This document shows, piece after piece, positions 55,401-62,305 of a DNA stretch of 62,305 nucleotides. The stretch spans positions 1 through 62,305 of the forward strand of contig JADNRX010000318.1 in assembly GCA_015501595.1 (NCBI GenBank), in the 5' to 3' direction. Each line of letters opens with the position of its first letter. The first letter of the stretch is position 1. The DNA is from Hymenopellis radicata (taxonomy: Eukaryota > Basidiomycota > Agaricomycetes > Agaricales > Physalacriaceae). The notes beneath the pieces are model-generated. The model did not search any database. It had not been told where the DNA came from and worked only from the letters and a program-made list of their open reading frames with translations. The position numbers and the translations under genes were made by a program.

Positions 55401-58400
55401 CCAAAAGTCTCAGAGGGACGGAGGAGGAAGACGACCACTGGCGTCATTTCCCCACATCCGAGGTCGAGCAGATAAGATTGTTGATGCCCCAGAGACGTCA
55501 TAGGGTTCCGGAAATCCTCGTGCTATCGATGTGCAGGGTCCTAGATGCCTCCCAGCGCGTCTGACGCGAAAAGTCATCTTCAGAACGTGTTCTCAGGCTC
55601 AGCGACCATCGGAATGCGCCTTACGTAAGTCAAAGAGTAATCTCCAGGTGAAATAAAGCTCGCAAGGCATCGAAGAGAGCGGGAATGCACGAGGGCGTGT
55701 TAGTGTAAGCGTCTTGAACTCGGACATGTGGTGGTTCGAGTTCAAGATCCACCGATCACTTGGGGGTGCCTTAGCCGTATGGCACCATTCAACCACAATG
55801 TTTCGCCGCTTATTCCGAGCCCTTAGGACGTCTAGAACGTTGGGAGGACTTGGGTTACCCGCTGAACGTGCGGCGGTAATACATTTCATTGGCTACACGA
55901 AATCAACTTGGCGACCCGACGGACATCATCTTCGAGGCACACAATACTGGTTACGCAAGTTTTCGAGGCCGCCAGATCGCATCGTCGCAAGAAGTTGTCG
56001 TTGGACGTTTCGGGCATATCATCTCCTCCGTAAGTGTCAAGAGGTGGGATATCTTTGTGTCCGTGTTTTAGTCCAACTTGGGGTACTAACCATGTTTTGG
56101 TAGGATCTTATAATATACTCTACAGTGTATTCTGGTAGCCATACAGAGCTCGAACGACGTTTAATTCGTGATATACGCTTTCGTGAGTTTACTAAGTAAC
56201 ACGGGTCTATTCTATTCCTTCTTGACTTTCCCTCATTTTCGCACAAAGGAGTTGTAAGACAATGTGGGTTTCATTACTGCATAGCTACAACATGTAAGAG
56301 TACTCCTACACACGATACAATGTATTCTACGAGTCAAAGTTCGCCTTGTGCGAGAATCATGCTCGCAGCCGAACCTCGTCCCAATGGAGACAAAACCAAC
56401 ATCAAAGCAGGGCGAGTCACGGCGGAATCAATGCGTCGCGATATGAACTATACAAGAGTTAGCTCCGAGAAAGTGATCAAATGAGGAAGGCACGAACCGA
56501 AATGAACATAGCCCTCGTCAACGTCGCCGTCCTCTAAGCGAAGCAGACATACGCCGTGGACTCGTCTTGGACAAGCAGAAGTCCAATGTCGAAGCCGCCC
56601 GAGGATGGAAGTGAAAGGTGGCGCGGAACGTACAGAACCGTCGTTATCCTAGCAGTGCGAAGCGAGGAGCGCGAGCGCAGCGGTGGAAGCGCCGCTGCTC
56701 ACTGCCATCAAAGCAAGTTCCGGTACTGAGTTATGTCGTTAGTTCAGGAAATGAAGGCGACGAAGATAACGTACAGAGGACGAATTCGTCACCAAGAAGT
56801 CCAAAAGCGTCCATAAATCCGGACTCCGTCAGATCCAGATCGCCATCAGCGGCTACAGTTATCCGAAGGCTGCGTGGTTGAGTACAGGTCTGTTGGAATT
56901 CCTGGGCGGATTTGGAAGCTCACACTAGCAGACGCCGTAGTAATAGCGGAGAAATGTGAATGGTGTCTTGTGTCGATGGCGGCCCCCCGCAATATGCGTC
57001 GATGCGAGACGAGATGAAAGCCGAAGTGTGGCGTAAGGTTTCCGAGAGACGTATTTATCCAAGCCGCGAGGAGTTCGCAGACGGAGTGCAGCGGCGAACA
57101 GGCCACTACCCAGTGCGATGGACGGAATATCCAAAGACTGGCCCAAGTAATTAGCTTCGAAACCGAAGTAGAGGAAGAAAACGTACCTTGCGAAATTGGT
57201 CACCAACTCGTCCCAATGTGTCTGTAAATCCGGGATCCGTGAGATCCAAATCGACATCAGCGGCGAAATTAACCGAAGGCTGGGGTGATGGTCGTAAGAC
57301 CACGTTGGAATTCCTAGGGGCCTGGGCGGGTTGAGAAGGTTTAATGTGGGCGTAGCGAACAACGGGGTGGAACGACATCGAAGATAGCGAGCAAGGCCTT
57401 GAAAGACTATCCGTAGGCACCAGCATCTCGATGCAGGCGAGATTCCATAGAAGCGTGGCGTTGACATGTGCGGAGACGTCATTATCCCAGCAGTGAACAG
57501 CTCGCAGCGGCGCGGAAGCATCACTGTTCAGCGCAGTGAAGGCGATACTATGGCGCTAGAATAACGCGTTAGCGCGGCAATTCTGGGAAGAACAAGGACG
57601 TACCTGGAAAAGTTCACCCCGTCAAAACGTCCCAATCCGGTCGGAAAAACCGAATCCAGCAAGATCCAGATCGCCAACAAGGGTGGATAAGTGGCTCTAC
57701 AGAAGAAATTCGCGTGAAATTTGATGGTAACAGGACGATTGAACTGACGAAAGAGGTCAGAATGCAACCTGAAGTTTATAATAAGAATTCGCACCTTTTC
57801 CCAGAAAAAAAGCCGGGCCGGCGAGGCCACCACCGCTGTAGTCATCACAAGATCTCGTGTTCCGAAGACAGGGCGCTGCTCGTCGAGTGGGTTGAATGTG
57901 TGAGGAGGCGGCGAAGCCGCCTCCCGCAGTCTAGTGGAAAGTTATAAGAACAGGAATACCGCGCCATGCAGAGTAAAACGTACCGAATTTAATGCCGATG
58001 CACATCAGATCTAATGAGCATGGGTAAGAGAGTAAACCTCAAAATGAGCTCGAAACACACACCTTTTCGCATGGGCCAACGGCCGGTCCGGCGAGGACAG
58101 CCACGCCTGACGAAGAGTCAACTTTGCTGTTTCCAAGGCAACGAGGTCGTTTCACATCAGCTAGCTTCTCAAGGCGGTGGCGCCGTGTCTGTACGCGTTG
58201 TCTTCTTGGATCGGCCTGGAAATCGTAAACGGGGCCGAGAAACAAATACTCGGTTCTTCGAGGTACGTCCGTCAAGCAAATCTACGCTCAGAATGAACTC
58301 AAAAATGATGCGAAAAAGAGCTGTAAAACGCACATTTTCCTAAAATCCAAGCCTGGCCGGCGAGGCCGTCCACGCTGCTCTAATATCTGGGCTGCGTTAT

Positions 58401-61158
58401 TCGCGTCTGAAAGTCGTTTATAGAAGAGGAGTTTGATGTTATACAAGGCGCCGTAGGCGCTGGCGCGTCGTGTCTGCGGGCAATGAGATTCGTGCGCAAA
58501 GTAGATGATGGTAGAAGGCTAACCATCAAGTTGCCGGATTGGGATTCAACGCGATCGACGTCTTCTGCCTCTGCCCGTCATGTCGCCCCGGCGTCTTAAT
58601 AACCGACCCTTTGCGTCTTTCACGTTCGGCTCCTTTTGATGCTGATGGGTGTCTGCAGGTCCATCCTGCGTCAGTTCTTTTCGAATAATGTCTAACGCGA
58701 CCACGCACCTTGGAACACTGTCTTCGCCAAGGCCCAATCTTGCTCCTGTTTTTCTTCACTTTCTTCTCTCAGAAATCCGACCTTGGTTCTCGACGAATTG
58801 AGTCGGTCTCCCTCTTTGAAACGTGTCAACCGTGCCTCGTATGACTCCTACTGGACGTACCATCTCGCGACGCTGCCCGACTTCTCAGACTTGCTGCAAC
58901 TTTTGACCGCGGATCTCGACGCATGGAGCGAGTCCGCCGTTCGACGCCGCTAGAACTGTCGCCACAAACACACTTTCTGCCCGGTAATTTCGATATTCCC
59001 GTCGACACCGTGAAGACTACTAAATATCAGCCTGCGAACGGGATGCTGGAACATACTGTGCTTACCGACTACAGGAAACGGCACTATCTGTTGAATTGTT
59101 AGCTTCCAAGTGATGATAGCATCGAGGTGAACTTGCTCGTCTTGCCGCGAACAATGCTAACGTGACGCCAGTTCCAAGAACGCGCTGAGACGATAGAATT
59201 TCAGCAGACGAGCGGACTGAAGGCAAAGACGAGCTTACAGCAGCCTATATGCGTTTTGAGCGTCGATGTTGTTCGTGGAGGTGACGGTAAGAGGGAAAGG
59301 CAGAATGGGGAGTCCAAGCTGACATTCGTGCACAGATCGAATTCAGGACCCCGCCGGATGAATCTTCCCGTGTGTAAGATGCGTGTTAGCGCCCGATCGT
59401 TGCCTTGACAAACGCTTTGCTCAGGTCCCCGTCTTGAGGATATTCTGTGGCGTGGATAATTCACGAAGGTACTTATATTCCTCCAAGTATCCAACTTGCT
59501 ACTGACTCCTAGCGCGTCAAGGAGCGCTTGAACCAAGCTTTCAAAACATGTATTTACTGAGTCGAGGTACGTGTCGTCATTCTGTAATATTCTTTGGATC
59601 AGTAACCAAACCTGCCCTGCAGTTTACAGGAAGTGCGGCTAATATCACATTTGTTTTCTTGAGCTACGCTACTCCAGACGCCAGCTAGAATAATGATATG
59701 TGTATCTATCGATTCGTAATGACAAGCCGCGTCGAACTACACCATGGGAGCGAAGAGACGCTGAGATTAACAGTTTCGCCACATTATCTAGTTCTGATGC
59801 GACGGAGTGCGCGCACTGCGCATGAGTCACTCGCTTAGTGATTCCGGGCCCGGACGCGCACCCACTAAATCAAACCTTAACTGGAAGCGCATATAAAGCA
59901 TGTCGGAAACCAAGAGCAGTTCATCACCCACCTTTCCTTCCTGCCATTATGCTGTCACTATGCTTCACCGTTGTTCGCTCCTGTTATCGTCACTCATCTC
60001 CACGCCGTGTCTGTCTCCACCACTGTGGTTTCGGCTCTCTTGATGGTCCGTGTTGTCCCTCTCAACGATGGTGTTGAATTCCAAGTTTGGGTGTGTACAG
60101 GTATTCCTTCTCGTTCATGATCCTCATTGACTCACTTGTCCTCCAGTATGTTGTCAGACCAGGACGTCTTTCTGTGACCGATATCTAGGTGTTTCGCTTG
60201 TTTCCTGCCCTGGATTCGTGTGCTTCAAGTAAGTCCCATTCGCTGTTAAGTACCCTTACCATGCTCTGACTGTTTCTCTTGATTTAGAACCACGACGACT
60301 ATGACACTCTGACCGCCTTTAGGTGTTTCTCTTGCTTTCTGCCGTTGATTCGCGTGCTTCAGTGCTGCGAATTCGATGACAGCACGTACGTCGCGGTGAC
60401 TCGCGCGAGATTCACTCATTCAACCTTTTAGCCGTCCGTGTGTGCTGGGGCAAATACCACAGCTTCGGCTGCCCAAGACGGGGCCTGTGCGAGCCAGGAT
60501 TTGGGATGGTGGGGGTCATTTTGCCTCCATCCGAACCGACCTTGCGCACAGGTGGTATTTAGCCTGGTATCCTGCCCGCCCTCCCTGGAGCAGCGTAATC
60601 AGCACCCGAGACTTGTTTTTTTTAATTGTAGCTGTGAGAGATCTACTGCTGCACTCACCAGCCCCATGCCTGGGTAACGGACCTCTTCCGGTTTGGATCT
60701 CGGCCGAGAAGACCAGCTCGACTTAGCAGGGCACTATGATCCTAGTGGCGAGTAGTTTAAATTACCATATTAGGACTACTGTAGTACAAAATATATTGAT
60801 TTGCCCAACACACGTCTGATTTGAACACGAAACTTTTCATTTGAGAATACCACACCACGCCTCTGAATTGAACCCGCGACCCGCACGAAGCACAGCCGCA
60901 TGACGCGAAGAGGCAAGCACAGCCACACGCAGCCGAGGAGGAGATGACCCGCCCATGAAGAGACACACGAAGAGGAGACGACACCCCACGTAACACAGCC
61001 ATACGTCGAAGCACGCCCGAAGAAGACACCCCTCACCGCCCGAAGAAGACATCCCTCAGAGTCACCGCCCGCAGAAGACATCTCCTCACACGACCACCCG
61101 AAGACATCTCCTCACCCCACGAACGAGTAAGCACCACACGATGGAGACCACCCGAAGA
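52431..61158 (-). repeat. Right copy of the ~8.75-kb inverted repeat (arm R)
   Basis: It is the reverse-complement counterpart of 605-9362, collinear from end to end. Differences are mainly substitutions, small indels and repeat copy number: three P units against four, and three Q units against two. Exon-like and intron-like boundaries are shared. As in the left arm there is no recognisable transposition gene and no long conserved frame; the frames at 53553-53981, 54487-54938 and 55714-56103 correspond to left-arm frames but are short. The outer end is G/T-rich on the minus strand. Confidence 0.85.
56840..58400 (-). repeat. Right-arm tandem repeats Q (three units) and P (three units)
   Basis: Q units, with the GATCTGGATCT-type block on the minus strand, lie near 56840, 57250 and 57670. 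The cruciform-forming segment of one lies at 56650-56706. P units are marked by GGCCGGCGAGGCC or a variant at 57811, 58081 and 58350. A 19-bp palindrome, GAGGCGGCGAAGCCGCCTC, occurs at ~57904-57922 and is conserved at 4334-4352 in the left arm. Confidence 0.7.
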
Positions 61159-61362
61159 AGTACTCCTCACCCGTTGCCCAGAGTCTCGCGGCGTCGCAGG
61201 AGAGGAAGCTAGCGACTGGACACTCTCGTGCTGCTTCTTCTCGTGTTGATCACTGGAGGATGCATCCGGCGGAGAAGGCGACCGAGGTCTCTTCCGCGAG
61301 TCTAATGTCTTCTCGCAGGGAGACGACCTATAGGGAGTCTTCATTAGAAACCATGCAGGCAT
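61159..61362 (-). pseudogene. Truncated first exon of the 793-aa protein's paralogue
   Basis: It starts at 61362-61360 (MPAWFLMKTPYRSSPCEKTL) and follows the internal protein for ~67 residues with a few changes and a small deletion, up to RDSGQ. It then runs directly into the G/T-rich outer end of the right arm, where the frame continues only by chance. The arm junction thus removed at least 90 percent of the coding sequence. Confidence 0.8.
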
Positions 61363-62305
61363 CCGGGGAGTAAACCGACTCACATAGTGTGTACAAAAGA
61401 GGGGGGCAATGTAGAACCATGTGGGCTCTAGTCAGTCTCCTTTATACAAGGCGGCATTTACGTTTCGACAAAGCTCCGAAAGGACAATCGCCGCCATAAT
61501 ATGGAATGATTTCGGGCACCCAAAATGGAGGAGGGTGGGGCGCTAACAGTGTGATCGCAACCTTTCTCCTTCGGGGTCTGGTAGAGGCGTGGTAGGCAAT
61601 CAATTTCCCGGGCATCCTCGAGAGTGGGAAGAAATTAAAGCTCGACTGTGGACGCGTTTCAGATTTAGATGTAGTCGCGCTGTGCTATTACTAAAGGTGA
61701 GGTTAGCAAGGCTTTCTGCTATCCCGGTATTGGTTGAGGCTCACCTTGTAAAACAACATTATAATAAATTGAACATAGAATGCGAGCCAAACCAATATTC
61801 GACGTTCATCTGCAAAGAAAATGCGACCACTCTCCTATTGACGGTGCAACAGTCTTGAGCTGAAGACACAGTGATGGTTATGGTTGGAAATAGTGACCCT
61901 AACCCTAGGCTAAGTCATAATTCTATACCTCCGTTCCACGTGACTGCAGACGCGTCTTCGGGTGTGCAACTCTTGACGTGACTGCAGACGTGTCTTGGGG
62001 TGTGCGACTCTTGGAGGCGTGTGCCCAGCGCTCCAGCTGCATGCTTTCTGAAAACCCCACAATACGCGTAACTTCTCTGGAGGAAAACGTATGACAGTGT
62101 GTCCTCTCGCGGGTCATTCCTCAGCTTCTCTTTGATCTAGTTGGGCACATGGACGAAGATATACAGGAGCAGGAACCACACTAATCTGCGCTTGACATTC
62201 ACAGGTAAACATTTTAGCGCTATCCGTGGCCACACATTCCCGGGCCGGAATTCCGATAAACGGAGTCCACCAGTAGCCCGAATGCTTCTCTACTTTTAGG
62301 CGTCC
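61159..62305. repeat. Direct duplicate of 49367-50495 outside arm R
   Basis: It has the same orientation as the internal copy and continues to the window edge. The junction with the arm is at the shared GTTGCCCAGAGTC. The copy has extra or changed bases near 61690-61830 and 61960-62080. Confidence 0.88.

Noticed and set aside
605..61158. Starship-type giant transposon
   Set aside because: No DUF3435/tyrosine-recombinase captain gene was seen at either end, and those elements lack long inverted arms.

Overview
The window is nuclear DNA of a basidiomycete, most likely a mushroom-forming Agaricomycete. Genes carry many short introns (about 40-60 nt, mostly GT-AG). Recognisable products are families typical of that group: two DUF4246 proteins, a DUF4112 protein, F-box/LRR-like proteins, a DUF6534-type membrane protein, fungal multi-pass membrane protein fragments, and CCDC25 and aldo/keto reductase homologues. 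There is no rRNA, tRNA or CRISPR that I can support. All exon calls were made by eye from splice signals, reading frame and remembered family patterns; no search was run.

The large-scale layout is nearly symmetrical. Two copies of an ~8.75-kb sequence lie in opposite orientation at about 605-9362 and 52431-61158 and bracket ~43 kb. The arms contain conserved intron-like signals, internal tandem repeats and GC-rich hairpins, but no long conserved ORF. The sequence outside each arm (1-562 and 61159-62305) is a second copy of sequence found inside (12158-12719 and 49367-50495). Each arm therefore sits between direct repeats, with apparent periods of about 12.16 kb on the left and 11.8 kb on the right.

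Inside the left arm (9.4-20.7 kb) are a truncated membrane-protein gene, two head-to-head DUF4246 genes (one frameshifted, one apparently intact) with membrane-protein relics around them, a DUF4112 gene and a 377-residue protein with a possible MIF4G-like fold. A nested transposon follows at 20749-27043. The outer element has 8-bp target duplications and is present as two tandem copies. One copy is interrupted by a 4.44-kb element at a TA dinucleotide, and the other preserves the empty site. The inner element carries seven copies of a motif whose hairpin stem changes by compensation.

From 27.8 to 39.4 kb lies a run of damaged or partial genes (membrane proteins, F-box/LRR relics, an HMG-box-like gene, a G-patch fragment) around one clean CCDC25 homologue. 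From 39.5 to 52 kb come an intact 562-residue F-box protein, a 376-codon-exon Ser/Arg-rich protein, a small coiled-coil membrane protein, an aldo/keto reductase with a complete catalytic tetrad but a one-base frameshift, a 793-residue low-complexity protein bracketed by ~300-bp inverted repeats, and a DUF6534 gene with an intact 3' half. No metabolic pathway or co-regulated cluster is evident. The window reads as a duplication- and transposon-rich accessory region with a few housekeeping-like genes.
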